Assembly (NCBI RefSeq): GCF_002964765.1
Contig: NZ_PQCF01000015.1
Span: 1 to 33,144 of the forward strand
Length of the DNA stretch: 33,144 nucleotides
DNA from: Pseudoalteromonas sp. T1lg88
GTDB taxonomy: Bacteria > Pseudomonadota > Gammaproteobacteria > Enterobacterales > Alteromonadaceae
Reading direction: 5' to 3'
The notes beneath the pieces were generated by a model, which saw nothing but the letters and a program-made list of their open reading frames with translations, searched no databases and had not been told where the DNA came from. The position numbers and the translations under genes were made by a program. Shown one piece after another: positions 1 through 8,425 of the stretch (the first letter of the stretch is position 1; every line of letters starts with the position of its first letter).

Positions 1-120
1 TCATCTAGCGAACTAGAATCTGCTGTTAGAACTCAATCTGTACGAGTGCCCACACAGATGATTGCTTCATATTTTTAAAGAACGTTGCGACTCGTTGTCG
101 CTGCGGCTTTCACCGCGTTA
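1..120 (-). promoter_or_regulatory. rRNA operon leader with boxB-boxA antitermination signal
   Basis: Read on the minus strand, this is the transcribed leader of an rRNA operon whose 16S gene lies beyond the left edge. A small hairpin (stem GCGG/CCGC at 103-106 and 113-116) resembles boxB. It is followed at 71-83 by GTTCTTTAAAAAT, close to the boxA consensus TGCTCTTTAACA. Downstream is CTGTGTGGGCACTCGTACAG (about 40-59), a motif typical of gammaproteobacterial 16S leaders and spacers. BoxA recruits the Nus complex so that rRNA transcription resists Rho. The 16S gene itself is not visible. Confidence 0.8.
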
Positions 121-129
121 GGGCTGCGC

Positions 130-157
130 ATTCTACGCTTTCCTAATTTATTGTCAA
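130..157 (-). promoter_or_regulatory. rrn P2 promoter
   Basis: On the minus strand there is a perfect -35 TTGACA (152-157), a 16-base spacer and a -10 TAGAAT (130-135). A GCGC discriminator follows, giving a predicted start near 123. The position, about 135 bases downstream of P1 and just before the boxB/boxA leader, matches the usual P1-P2 tandem arrangement of rRNA operons. Confidence 0.8.
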
Positions 158-265
158 CACTTAATTTTGAGAAAGTTTTCATTTTTCAAAACTGAAGTTT
201 TATTTGACTCTCTGAGCCGCTAGCGCCTCGCTATGCGTTGCTGCCTGCCGTCTCAGTGGGGTCGC

Positions 266-325
266 ATTATAGGGAGATTCGATTTCGACGCAAGCCCTTT
301 TTTAAAGAAAATTGCGAAAAACAGA
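266..325 (-). promoter_or_regulatory. rrn P1 promoter with UP-like element
   Basis: On the minus strand a -35 TTGCGT (288-293), 16-base spacer and perfect -10 TATAAT (266-271) are followed by GCGACCCCACTGAGACGG. This nearly copies the E. coli rrn P1 start region, and the GC-rich discriminator is typical of stringent (ppGpp/DksA) control. The A/T-rich run at about 295-325 is a likely UP element. A 6-bp inverted repeat (TTGAGC at 341-346, GCTCAA at 353-358) lies just upstream, with no assigned role. Predicted start is near 258. Confidence 0.88.
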
Positions 326-366
326 TCGTTTGCAGTTAAATTGAGCACAACGGCTCAAAAACATAC

Positions 367-392
367 AAAAAGCCACCCAATGGTGGCTTTTT
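367..392 (-). terminator. Rho-independent terminator after gppA
   Basis: Perfect inverted repeat AGCCACC (371-377) / GGTGGCT (382-388) with loop CAAT, flanked by AAAA and TTTT, so a hairpin with a U-tract forms in either direction. It lies 9 bases past the gppA stop codon and separates gppA from the rRNA promoter just downstream. Confidence 0.85.
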
Positions 393-401
393 GGCGGGGT
401 T

Positions 402-1894
402 TTAATTGCTGATGGTTAGTTTCCAACCAGCCTTGCGCTGGTACAGTGACTCTTGCTGCAGCTCACTTAACATCAAGGGATGGGCATCTAACCATTGTTT
501 ATCTATATATAGTGTCAGCGCATTATTATGTTCTTTAATTACCAGCTCAGGTAAAACATCATTTTTGCGACGCATTGACAATATTACCGCCAACCTTAAT
601 AAACGCACTAACTGAGTGGCCAGCTGTTCGTGAGCACCGAGTGATTCAAAATCACCGGCCAGCACATCACCTTATGGAAGCGCACCAGTTTGGCTACCAG
701 AGCATGCTGCTGCTTGGTAAACCCGGGCATATCGGTATTGGTAATAATATAAGCGCCATGCTTAGGGTATTGCTTATATTCGATTAGCAGACCAACTTCA
801 TGCACCATGGCCGCTGCGGTCAATAACCCATGATCCGCCTCACTAAGTTGCCAAGGCTGACTTAATTGCGCCAATAATAGCTTGGCAATGCAGGCAACCC
901 GCTCGCCTTGCCTGCTATCCAAATGGTAGCGGGTAATAAAACTGTCTATGGTGCGCTGGCGAATATCCTGACGCTGCAGTTGTGGCACCATGCTATAGAG
1001 CACGCCTTCACGCAATGCACCACCGGCTAGTCCCATGGCGCTCACCTGCAAACTCTCAAAGATGGCAATAAGAATGGCAAGTCCAGAAACAAAAACCAAA
1101 CGGCGCTCTTCACTTAATCCAGGCAGTTGCAGCTGTTCGATAGAGGCGTATTGAGTAGTTAATTGACGGATATCAAGTAACTTATCCAGTGTCAGGGTTT
1201 CGTCTTGGCGCTGGGCAACCATGATCTCCTGGATTGCCTGAACCGTGCCAGAGGCGCCCGCAGCATAGTCCCATCCGGTTGCGCGGTATAAGGCAATAAT
1301 GGGTTGCAGGATTTGTTTCGCCGCCTTGATGGCATTGTCATAATTGCTGTCGCTGAGCAAACCATCTTTAAAGTAATGCTCTAGGTAGGTAACGCAGCCC
1401 ATATGCAAGCTGGTGTAGTGAATGGCTTGTTGGCCTTCGCCTATGACTATTTCGGTACTGGCGCCACCTATATCAATTACCAATTGCTTACCGGAACAAG
1501 CCGACGTATGCGCCACACCTTGGTAGATGGTCTTTGCTTCTACTTCACCGCTGATAACATTAATTGGATGACCAAGAATTTGCTCAGCGCGCTCTTTGAA
1601 TACATCGGCATTCGTCGCCAGTCTGAGTGTGGCCGTGGCTACGATGCGAACTTGTGACGCAGGAATATCCTGCAGTCGTTCGGCAAATAGGGCTAAACAT
1701 TCCCAGCCACGCTCCATTGCTTCCTGACTTAATTGCATACTGCCATCGAGGCCCGCAGCCAAACGCACCTTGCGTTTTACCCGGCCCATGGTTTGTAACG
1801 AGCCTGCCACTGTTTTGGCAATCAACATATGAAAGCTATTGGAGCCAAGATCGATTACCGCATATAAATCATCTTGGAGAGAAGAATTTACCAC
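402..1894 (-). pseudogene. gppA, pppGpp phosphohydrolase (Ppx/GppA family), frameshifted near 670
   Basis: GppA converts pppGpp to ppGpp and belongs to the Ppx/GppA exopolyphosphatase family of the actin-like ATPase fold. The product matches E. coli GppA from the start (AVIDLGSNSFHML, phosphate-1 motif; VIDIGGASTE, phosphate-2 motif) into the C-terminal HD-type domain, and lies next to rhlB as in E. coli. The start is GTG at 1894 with an AGAGGT Shine-Dalgarno site. The first frame is readable to about position 671 (...LVRFHK) and then runs into an unrelated tail ending at 608. The missing C-terminus (GDVLAGDFESLGAHEQLATQ onward, to 402) is in a second frame. Restoring one G after the AAG codon at 671-673 would give a 497-residue protein, close to E. 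coli's 494. This is either a true one-base deletion or a sequencing error. The alternative family name Ppx is less likely given the neighbour rhlB. Confidence 0.85.
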
Positions 1895-1906
1895 GTACTT
1901 ACCTCT

Positions 1907-1936
1907 AAAAAAGCTTGGCTCCGGGGGGCCAAGCTT
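1907..1936 (-). terminator. Rho-independent terminator between rhlB and gppA
   Basis: Nine-base inverted repeat AAGCTTGGC (1911-1919) / GCCAAGCTT (1928-1936). On the minus strand the stem is followed by a T-run, so it terminates rhlB transcripts. A second small hairpin (CACGTC 1938-1943 / GACGTG 1950-1955) lies between it and the rhlB stop. The T-run is immediately followed by the gppA Shine-Dalgarno site, so gppA is transcribed by read-through or from a promoter hidden within rhlB. Confidence 0.8.
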
Positions 1937-1971
1937 GCACGTCGTTTGGGACGTGTTGTCATGCTAGTAGG

Positions 1972-3243
1972 CTAACGTCCTTGCCCATGGCGGCGACGAC
2001 CTTGCCCATGTCCTTGGTTTTTACCCCGTGAACGCCCTTGCGGCCCACGGCGTTTAATTGTTTTCGGTGCCGTAATATCATCCAACAGCGCCGTTTTGTC
2101 GTAATGAGACACAGGGATATTGTGCTCAATATAGTCTTCGATCTCTTGCAGATTATAAGCGTATTGCTCACAGGCAAAGCTGATAGCGTGGCCCGATGCC
2201 CCAGCACGACCGGTACGACCGATACGGTGTACATAGTCTTCGCAATCGTCCGGTAGGTCATAGTTGAATACATGACTTACTTCAGGAATGTGTAGACCAC
2301 GAGCAGCAACATCGGTTGCAACTAGTACATCTAAACTTCCCTTTGCAAATTGTGCCAAGGTTGACTGACGTTTCTTCTGATTCACATCGCCGGTCAATAA
2401 GCCAACACGATGCCCATCTGCTTGTAACCAAGCGTAAAGTTCTTCACACACATGTTTTGTGTTGGCGAACACTATGGCTTTTTCCGGCCATTCTTCCTCG
2501 ATCAAGGTAAGTAGCAGTTTCATTTTGTCATTTTGCGACGGATGAAACAGCTCTTCTGCAATGCGCTTACCGGTTTTAACATCCGGCTCGATCTGCACAT
2601 GCTCTGGATTGGTCATGTGCTCAAACGCTAATTCTTGAACGCGATAAGACAAGGTGGCCGAAAATAACAGGTTAAGACGTTCGGTCGCTTCGGGCATGCG
2701 GCGGAACATATAACGGATATCTTTGATAAAGCCGAGATCGAACATGCGATCCGCTTCATCCAGTACCACAACCTCGATGTCGTTAAGGGTATAACAGCCT
2801 TGTTTATACAGGTCGATCAAACGGCCCGTGGTACCAATTAAAATATCGACACCTTTTTCTAGCTGCGCCCGTTGTTTTTCGTAATCTTCGCCACCATATA
2901 ATAAACCTAGTTTAAGATTACAGTGCGGTGCCAAGATTTTTGCATCTTTGTGGATCTGAATCGCAAGCTCCCGTGTGGGGGCCATGATCAGGGCTCTTGG
3001 TTGCTGACCCGATGGCTTTTGACTCTGCAATAAGTGATGGCAGGTGGCGGTAAGAAACGCCAGTGTTTTACCTGTGCCAGTTTGTGCTTGGCCCGCAATG
3101 TCGCGGCCAGCCTCAACATAAGGCATACACTTCGCCTGAATAGGCGTGCAGTATTCAAAGCCACTTGCTTGCAATCCGGCAACCACCTCCGGAGCTAAAG
3201 CAAAGTCTGCAAATTTTTTATCGGTTAAATGTGTCTTATTCAT
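1972..3243 (-). CDS. rhlB: ATP-dependent RNA helicase RhlB
   Basis: RhlB is the DEAD-box helicase of the RNA degradosome; in E. coli it unwinds structured RNA for RNase E and PNPase. The 423-residue product is close to E. coli RhlB (421 aa) and begins [16 protein letters not shown], nearly identical to the E. coli start. Visible motifs in order: Q-motif (about 28-38, [11 protein letters not shown]), Walker A AQTGTGKT (53-60), PTREL (89-93), DEAD (162-165), SAT (195-197) and [10 protein letters not shown] (339-348). The C-terminal tail (about 397-423) is rich in Arg, Gly, Lys and His, as expected for the basic RNA-binding extension. It diverges from trxA with 91 bases between the starts. I found no convincing -35/-10 pair in that gap. 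Confidence 0.96.
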   Translation of the reverse strand: MNKTHLTDKKFADFALAPEVVAGLQASGFEYCTPIQAKCMPYVEAGRDIAGQAQTGTGKTLAFLTATCHHLLQSQKPSGQQPRALIMAPTRELAIQIHKDAKILAPHCNLKLGLLYGGEDYEKQRAQLEKGVDILIGTTGRLIDLYKQGCYTLNDIEVVVLDEADRMFDLGFIKDIRYMFRRMPEATERLNLLFSATLSYRVQELAFEHMTNPEHVQIEPDVKTGKRIAEELFHPSQNDKMKLLLTLIEEEWPEKAIVFANTKHVCEELYAWLQADGHRVGLLTGDVNQKKRQSTLAQFAKGSLDVLVATDVAARGLHIPEVSHVFNYDLPDDCEDYVHRIGRTGRAGASGHAISFACEQYAYNLQEIEDYIEHNIPVSHYDKTALLDDITAPKTIKRRGPQGRSRGKNQGHGQGRRRHGQGR

Positions 3244-3334
3244 AGCGATAAAGCATAACGCTTAAACTTGCAATAAGAAACAAGAGTGTTTAAATACGCA
3301 CTAAATAAATTCGCCAAATTTAACGGAGAACGTG

Positions 3335-3661
3335 ATGAGCGATAAAATTATCCAATTAACTGACGACAGCTTTGAGGCTGACGTAATGCAATCAGACAAA
3401 CCTGTACTAGTCGACTTTTGGGCTGAGTGGTGCGGACCTTGTAAAATGATTGCCCCTATCCTTGACGATGTAGCTGGCGAGTTTGAAGGCCGTGTGACTA
3501 TCGGTAAATTGAATATCGACCAAAACGCTGGCACTCCGCCTAAGTTTGGTATCCGCGGTATTCCAACCTTACTACTGTTCAAAGACGGTCAGGTTGCTGC
3601 TACTAAGGTAGGTGCCCTTTCTAAAGCTCAGCTAGTTGAGTTCTTAGAAAACAACATCTAA
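3335..3661 (+). CDS. trxA: Thioredoxin 1
   Basis: Cytoplasmic dithiol oxidoreductase that donates electrons to ribonucleotide reductase, PAPS reductase and methionine sulfoxide reductases, and is recycled by thioredoxin reductase. The 108-residue protein has the active site WCGPC (Cys33, Cys36) and the cis-proline loop GIPT (Pro77), and aligns end to end with E. coli TrxA (starts [13 protein letters not shown]). I chose ATG 3335 because GGAG at 3325-3328 is 6 bases upstream; the GTG at 3332 gives one extra Met not found in the family. It sits between divergent rhlB and downstream rho exactly as in E. coli, and ends in its own strong terminator. Confidence 0.97.
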   Translation: MSDKIIQLTDDSFEADVMQSDKPVLVDFWAEWCGPCKMIAPILDDVAGEFEGRVTIGKLNIDQNAGTPPKFGIRGIPTLLLFKDGQVAATKVGALSKAQLVEFLENNI

Positions 3662-3672
3662 GCACAGATTAT

Positions 3673-3698
3673 AAAAAAAGGGCGCTCGCCCTTTTTTT
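3673..3698 (+). terminator. Rho-independent terminator after trxA
   Basis: Seven A residues, then GGGC (3680-3683) / GCCC (3688-3691) with a 4-base loop, then seven T residues. The A and T tracts extend the stem, so it could work in both directions. It begins 11 bases after the trxA stop and isolates trxA from rho. Confidence 0.85.
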
Positions 3699-3837
3699 AT
3701 ATGACATTTTGTATAAAGACTGGACGATAAGCCACTGAGCTGCTAGTTTATAACCCCAACAATTCCAAGTTTATCCAACAACCTCACTCGAAGTACTTCC
3801 ATTTCGAGACGATAAATAGTTTAAAGAACCCACCAAT
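3699..3837 (+). promoter_or_regulatory. rho leader region with C-rich, G-poor (rut-like) segment
   Basis: This 139-base gap between the trxA terminator and rho must hold the rho promoter and leader; I could not assign confident -35/-10 boxes. From about 3750 to 3790 the plus strand is rich in C and almost free of G (for example TAACCCCAACAATTCCAAG), which is the composition of a Rho loading (rut) site. E. coli rho is known to limit its own expression by terminating within its leader, so a similar autogenous loop is inferred here. No leader peptide like E. coli rhoL was recognised. Confidence 0.45.
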
Positions 3838-5097
3838 ATGCATTTACGCGAACTGAAAGACAAGTCGATCAACGAACTTGTAAAACTAGCCGAGTCTATG
3901 GGCCTAGAGAATGTAGCCCGCCTAAGAAAACAAGACATTATCTTTGCCATCCTGAAAGCGCACGCGAAAAGCGGCGAAAACATTTTCGGTGGCGGTGTAT
4001 TAGAAATCCTGCAAGACGGTTTTGGTTTCCTACGTAGCTCAGAAGCTTCGTACCTTGCTGGTCCAGACGATATTTATGTATCTCCAAGCCAAATTCGTCG
4101 CTTCAGTTTGCGCACGGGCGACAGCATTGCCGGCCTTATTCGCCCACCAAAAGATGGTGAACGTTACTTCGCGCTACTAAAAGTAAACGAAGTTAACTTT
4201 GATAAGCCGGAAAACTCACGCACCAAGATTTTATTTGAGAACTTAACGCCATTGCACGCCAATGAGCGTTTACGCATGGAACGTGGTAACGGCAGCACCG
4301 AAGATATTACCGCTCGTGTTCTTGACCTTGCAGCACCAATAGGTAAAGGCCAGCGTGGCCTTTTGGTTGCACCGCCTAAGGCCGGTAAAACCATGTTGCT
4401 ACAAAATATCGCCCAGTCTATCAGCTACAACCACCCTGATTGTGAGCTCATGGTATTGCTTATCGATGAGCGTCCGGAAGAAGTAACGGAAATGCAGCGC
4501 CTAGTTAAGGGCGAAGTAATTGCATCGACTTTCGATGAGCCGGCAAGCCGTCACGTACAGGTCGCGGAAATGGTGATCGAGAAGGCAAAACGCCTGGTTG
4601 AGCACAAGAAAGACGTGGTTATCCTGCTTGATTCAATCACTCGTCTGGCGCGTGCCTACAACACAGTTATTCCATCATCGGGCAAGGTACTTACCGGTGG
4701 TGTTGACGCCAACGCCCTGCACAAGCCAAAGCGCTTCTTTGGTGCGGCACGTAACGTTGAGGAAGGCGGCAGCCTGACCATTATCGCCACCGCGCTTATC
4801 GATACCGGTTCGAAAATGGATGAAGTAATCTACGAAGAGTTTAAAGGTACGGGTAACATGGAATTGCACCTGAACCGTAAAATTGCCGAGAAACGCGTAT
4901 TCCCGGCGATTGACTTCAACCGCTCAGGTACTCGTCGTGAAGAATTACTGACTAAACCGGATGAGCTACAGAAGATGTGGATCCTGCGTAAGATAGTTCA
5001 CGATATGTCGGAAATCGATGCCATGGAATTCCTTATCGATAAGCTGGCCATGTGTAAGACCAATGACGAGTTTTTTGACTCAATGAAGCGTAAGTAA
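3838..5097 (+). CDS. rho: Transcription termination factor Rho
   Basis: Hexameric RNA-dependent ATPase/translocase that terminates untranslated transcripts. The 419 residues equal the E. coli length and align throughout. Visible features: N-terminal helical bundle (1-45), the cold-shock-like RNA-binding domain with DGFGFLR (60-66), a connector, then the RecA-like core with Walker A APPKAGKT (178-185), Walker B VILLD (Asp265) and the Q-loop region [11 protein letters not shown] (280-290). There is no large N-terminal insertion of the kind seen in actinobacterial Rho. ATG 3838 has only a weak upstream purine patch (AAAGAA), but the N-terminus matches the family. A strong terminator follows. Confidence 0.98.
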   Translation: MHLRELKDKSINELVKLAESMGLENVARLRKQDIIFAILKAHAKSGENIFGGGVLEILQDGFGFLRSSEASYLAGPDDIYVSPSQIRRFSLRTGDSIAGLIRPPKDGERYFALLKVNEVNFDKPENSRTKILFENLTPLHANERLRMERGNGSTEDITARVLDLAAPIGKGQRGLLVAPPKAGKTMLLQNIAQSISYNHPDCELMVLLIDERPEEVTEMQRLVKGEVIASTFDEPASRHVQVAEMVIEKAKRLVEHKKDVVILLDSITRLARAYNTVIPSSGKVLTGGVDANALHKPKRFFGAARNVEEGGSLTIIATALIDTGSKMDEVIYEEFKGTGNMELHLNRKIAEKRVFPAIDFNRSGTRREELLTKPDELQKMWILRKIVHDMSEIDAMEFLIDKLAMCKTNDEFFDSMKRK

Positions 5098-5114
5098 GCT
5101 GTACTGGGTTAAAC

Positions 5115-5144
5115 AAAAGCCACTGTTATCACAGTGGCTTTTTT
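5115..5144 (+). terminator. Bidirectional terminator between rho and the hybrid kinase
   Basis: GCCACTGT (5119-5126) / ACAGTGGC (5131-5138) with loop TATC, flanked by AAAA and a T-run (5139-5144). The two genes converge here (rho ends at 5097, the kinase at 5163) and share this structure. Confidence 0.87.
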
Positions 5145-5162
5145 GTGCCTGCTGTTTAGGGG

Positions 5163-7961
5163 CTAATGCCCTGACTCTGTTTCATGCATCGCCAGATCGC
5201 TTAACAGCTCACTGACGTGTTCACCGTCCTGGAATTTGGCGGCGCGCTCAATATCACTAAGTAATTGCGCTAAGTCGGCATCGGCAAACATCTTTGCTGC
5301 GCCTGCCAGGCGATGGGCAATTTTTGCCACGGCGGCGATATCATCACGCTGCTGCGCCGCTTTCAGCAAGGCAATTTCCGCAGGCAAGGTTTGTGCAAAG
5401 CTATGGCGCAGGTCGCTCATATCCACCTCACGGTAACCTTCTTTTTGCTCACTGACACTTAGGTAGCGCTCTAACACGGCACAAAACTGTGCCTTATCTA
5501 TGGGCTTGGCCAGATGACCGGCAAATCCCACTTGCTTATACTGCGCGATTTCATGGGTCATGGCATTGGCGGTCAAGGCGATAATGGGATTACTATAACC
5601 ACATTGATGCAACAGCGACAGCGCCCCTAAGCCATCGAGTATCGGCATCTGAATATCCATTAAGACTAGGTCCGGATTATGTTTTAATGCCAACTCCACC
5701 GCCTGTTCACCATTTTCGGCGCTGTAAACCGTCACTCCAAGATTCTGCAATAAGCGCTCAATCAGGCGACGGTTATCCGGGTGATCCTCCGCCAATACCA
5801 CAGTGCCACTAAAGCTGGAGGCATAACAAGGTGGCGGCTGCGCTTGCAGCTGACTCGTTAATTGACTGTACTGACAGGGCAGCTTAAAGCAAAAACAGCT
5901 GCCGCATCCCAGGGTGCTGGTTACGGTAATTTGCCCCCCCATGATGCATGCCAATTGCTGCGACAGGCTCAAGCCCAAACCTGTGCCGCCAAAGCGACGA
6001 CTAATGGAGTTGTCGCCCTGACTAAAGGTGGTAAAAATAGCTTCCAGTTTATCCTCAGCAATGCCAATCCCAGTATCTTCAACACAAAATACCAGGTTCT
6101 TATCCTGAGCGCTGATCTTAAGAGTTACCTGACCTTGCTCGGTAAATTTAATGGCATTGGAGCACAGGTTAACCAACACCTGCTTAACACGAATATAGTC
6201 CAGTTCGGCACCGCTGTTTGCCGGCAGTTGGTTGTCGATGTAAAAGTCGATACCCTGCTGCAGGGCACTGGGTGCAAACATGGCCTTGATATCGGCGAGC
6301 AGAGAATCCAGGCTCACCAAAGCAATATTAAGCTCGAGTTTATTGGCTTCGATTTTACTTAAATCCAGTACATCATTGATCAGCTCACCCAGATGCTTGC
6401 TGTTGTTATAAATAACCTGCAACTCCTTGGCGACATCGGCATCACGCACCTCACCATGAACAATGGCCTCGGCCTGACCCATAATGGAAGTCAGCGGCGT
6501 TCTAATCTCATGGCTTATATTCGCCAGAAACTGGCTTTTAATTTCATTGGCTGAACTAAGCTGTTGCGCCAGAGCCTCAAGCTCCTGAGTGCGCAAGCGT
6601 ACCTTCTCTTCCAAGATAGCATTGGCCCGACGCTCGGCTCCGCGGCGATACAGCAGTACGCCGATAATCAAGGTTAGTAACAATAACCCCGAGACCAACC
6701 AGGTAAACTGATTACGTTGGCGCGCCGCGATTCGCTCAAACTCCTGCTGACGCTGCAGCGATTCCACTTGGCGCTGTAACTGGCTAGTGTTGTATTTGGC
6801 ATAGAAGTCATTAAGACGACTAGCCATGATCTGACTGACGGCCAGATCGCGTTCACGCTCATATTTTTCAAACAACACCAAAGCCTTTTGATTATCCCCC
6901 TGCGCCGCTGCCAGCAATAGCTCAATCAAATAGGTGTCTATAGGCGCGTCGTCACTGCTATTTTGTTGCGATAACGAATAGGCCTGCTCCAAGGCTGCTT
7001 CGGCACGCTCGTAGTCACCCTTGCCATACAACACCTTGGCGGTGATCTCTTGTATGGTAATGAGTCCGGGGAAATAGTCGATCACCTCAAGCTGCGCCTT
7101 CGCCTCTTCCAAGGTAGCCAGGGAATCATCAAAACGGCCTTGAAAGAAATATAAATCGGCCAAATTCATCCTAGTGTTATGCAAGCTTAAGGGATCATTG
7201 GTCTTGGCTATGTTCGCCAACGCCAACTGATATTGCTCGGCGGCGGCGTCGAGCTGCCCTAGGTTGCGATAAATAACCCCGAGATTAGACTGCATCTGTT
7301 CCAGACCCGCGATGTCTCCCAGGCGCGCAAAGGCATCGCCCACTGTGGCATACATTTTCAGCGCGGCATCAAAGCGATCGGCGCTGATATAAGCGCCGGC
7401 AATATTATGAATAATATCGACCCTATCCTGCTCCGAGCCGTGCTCGTCATACAAGGCTTTGGCGCTGCCAAAATAATCGATGGCCTGCTCCAGGCGCTCT
7501 GCACGCATCAAGGCTAAACCGATATTATTGTACAAATGAGCCTGCAGCAGCGGCTCATTGGCTTGCTCAAGTATCTGTAAGGCTCTGGAGTAATCCTCAA
7601 CGGCACTGAGGTAATGACCACGATAATAATTGGCTATCCCCTGCTTTTTAGCATAATCAGCACGGCGTATCGGCGGCTCCAGATCGGCGGATAACTGCTC
7701 CGCCCGCAAAAAGTAACGAGTCGCTTTTTGATAATCACCGCTGGCAAAATATTGCTCGGCAACAAACCGAGTCAGGGCCAGCTTTTCTTTATCCGTTAGG
7801 GGGTCGTTTAAACTTGCTACCGCGCGGTCGAGTTGTTGCTCTTTGGGCTCGAGCAGGATTTGCTCCAGCGCCGTGCTGGCACCGTAACAGGGAGAGAGAG
7901 ACAAAGCAGCACAGAAAAACAGGCTTAGTGTTTTATAAAAGCTGACCTTCCTTTGCAACAT
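5163..7961 (-). CDS. Hybrid sensor histidine kinase: TPR sensor, TM, HisKA, HATPase, REC, HPt
   Basis: A 932-residue membrane-anchored phosphorelay protein. In order: a signal peptide (about 1-28), a periplasmic TPR array (about 60-375, several A..Y...G.Y..A repeats), a coiled-coil, one membrane span (about 418-438), HisKA with the phospho-His in NISHEIRTPL (His484), HATPase with N-box near 599-606, DTGIG (629-633) and GGTGLGL (658-664), a receiver domain with acceptor Asp769 (LVLMDIQMP) and Lys819, and an HPt domain with His883 (IAHRLAGAAK). It therefore carries a complete His-Asp-His relay and needs only a separate response regulator, which is not encoded nearby. The ligand is unknown; TPR arrays imply protein or peptide recognition. 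ATG 7961 is preceded by GGAAG. It is monocistronic, sharing a terminator with rho, and divergent from the siderophore receptor. Confidence 0.92.
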   Translation of the reverse strand: MLQRKVSFYKTLSLFFCAALSLSPCYGASTALEQILLEPKEQQLDRAVASLNDPLTDKEKLALTRFVAEQYFASGDYQKATRYFLRAEQLSADLEPPIRRADYAKKQGIANYYRGHYLSAVEDYSRALQILEQANEPLLQAHLYNNIGLALMRAERLEQAIDYFGSAKALYDEHGSEQDRVDIIHNIAGAYISADRFDAALKMYATVGDAFARLGDIAGLEQMQSNLGVIYRNLGQLDAAAEQYQLALANIAKTNDPLSLHNTRMNLADLYFFQGRFDDSLATLEEAKAQLEVIDYFPGLITIQEITAKVLYGKGDYERAEAALEQAYSLSQQNSSDDAPIDTYLIELLLAAAQGDNQKALVLFEKYERERDLAVSQIMASRLNDFYAKYNTSQLQRQVESLQRQQEFERIAARQRNQFTWLVSGLLLLTLIIGVLLYRRGAERRANAILEEKVRLRTQELEALAQQLSSANEIKSQFLANISHEIRTPLTSIMGQAEAIVHGEVRDADVAKELQVIYNNSKHLGELINDVLDLSKIEANKLELNIALVSLDSLLADIKAMFAPSALQQGIDFYIDNQLPANSGAELDYIRVKQVLVNLCSNAIKFTEQGQVTLKISAQDKNLVFCVEDTGIGIAEDKLEAIFTTFSQGDNSISRRFGGTGLGLSLSQQLACIMGGQITVTSTLGCGSCFCFKLPCQYSQLTSQLQAQPPPCYASSFSGTVVLAEDHPDNRRLIERLLQNLGVTVYSAENGEQAVELALKHNPDLVLMDIQMPILDGLGALSLLHQCGYSNPIIALTANAMTHEIAQYKQVGFAGHLAKPIDKAQFCAVLERYLSVSEQKEGYREVDMSDLRHSFAQTLPAEIALLKAAQQRDDIAAVAKIAHRLAGAAKMFADADLAQLLSDIERAAKFQDGEHVSELLSDLAMHETESGH

Positions 7962-8425
7962 TACTTTCTTCCACTTTGTCGTTGCGTTAGAGCATAACTA
8001 CTACACCCTAGGCTCTTGATTACTCGAGACATAAACAGCGTCACTTTAGGTTCGCTTTGCTATCACCAGATGCCAGTACCACATCATATCCTTATTAGCC
8101 GGGCGTTTATTGTGACAGCCTCAACTGATTGCTATTGTTTGCTATTTATTCATATCCGGCGGGTATATTCAACTTTATTACGACTAGCAATCCGTCTCTT
8201 CCGCATTAAACAGCCCGACAAAAGCCGCGATTTTGACCTGACAAGCATAGCCGCTTTATAAGTAAAGTCATTGGTTTACTTCAACTAAATACAGAAATAG
8301 CAGGCTCTTCAATGGGCAATTTAAGCCATAACCCTAATATAAGAAACAACACTTGCAATTGATAATCATTTGCAATAGCATGCGCATTCAAAATAACTCA
8401 CAGCAACTCTTTAGGATCTTACGCA
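7962..8425. other. Intergenic region between the hybrid kinase and the TonB receptor
   Basis: A 464-base gap between divergent genes. It holds the Fur-type box near the receptor. I see no tRNA, terminator hairpin or credible small gene; an 81-codon TTG-started frame at 8016-8261 lacks a Shine-Dalgarno site and family-like sequence. The region is A/T-richer than its neighbours, as expected for two divergent promoters, but I could not fix -35/-10 pairs. Confidence 0.6.
8355..8373. promoter_or_regulatory. Fur-type box upstream of the siderophore receptor
   Basis: The 19-mer GCAATTGATAATCATTTGC matches the Fur consensus GATAATGATAATCATTATC at 14 positions, including the whole central GATAATCATT. 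It ends 52 bases before the receptor start. The inference is Fe(II)-Fur repression with induction under iron starvation, consistent with a TonB-dependent siderophore receptor. Confidence 0.68.

Noticed and set aside
3244..3334. Promoter pair for divergent rhlB and trxA
   Set aside because: TTGCAA at 3268-3273 reads the same on both strands, but no good -10 lies at suitable spacing in either direction, so no promoter was annotated.
5862..6362. A 166-codon plus-strand frame inside the TPR hybrid kinase
   Set aside because: It is antisense to the HATPase/HisKA coding region, whose motifs are intact, and it shows no recognisable domain.
7200..7960. Possible DNA repeat array in the kinase N-terminus
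   Set aside because: The periodicity is at protein level (degenerate 34-40 residue TPR units); no exact DNA repeat was seen.
8016..8261. An 81-codon frame in the kinase-receptor gap
   Set aside because: It uses a TTG start, has no Shine-Dalgarno site, an amino-acid composition unlike real proteins here (many Cys, Ile, Arg, Leu), and lies in a promoter region.
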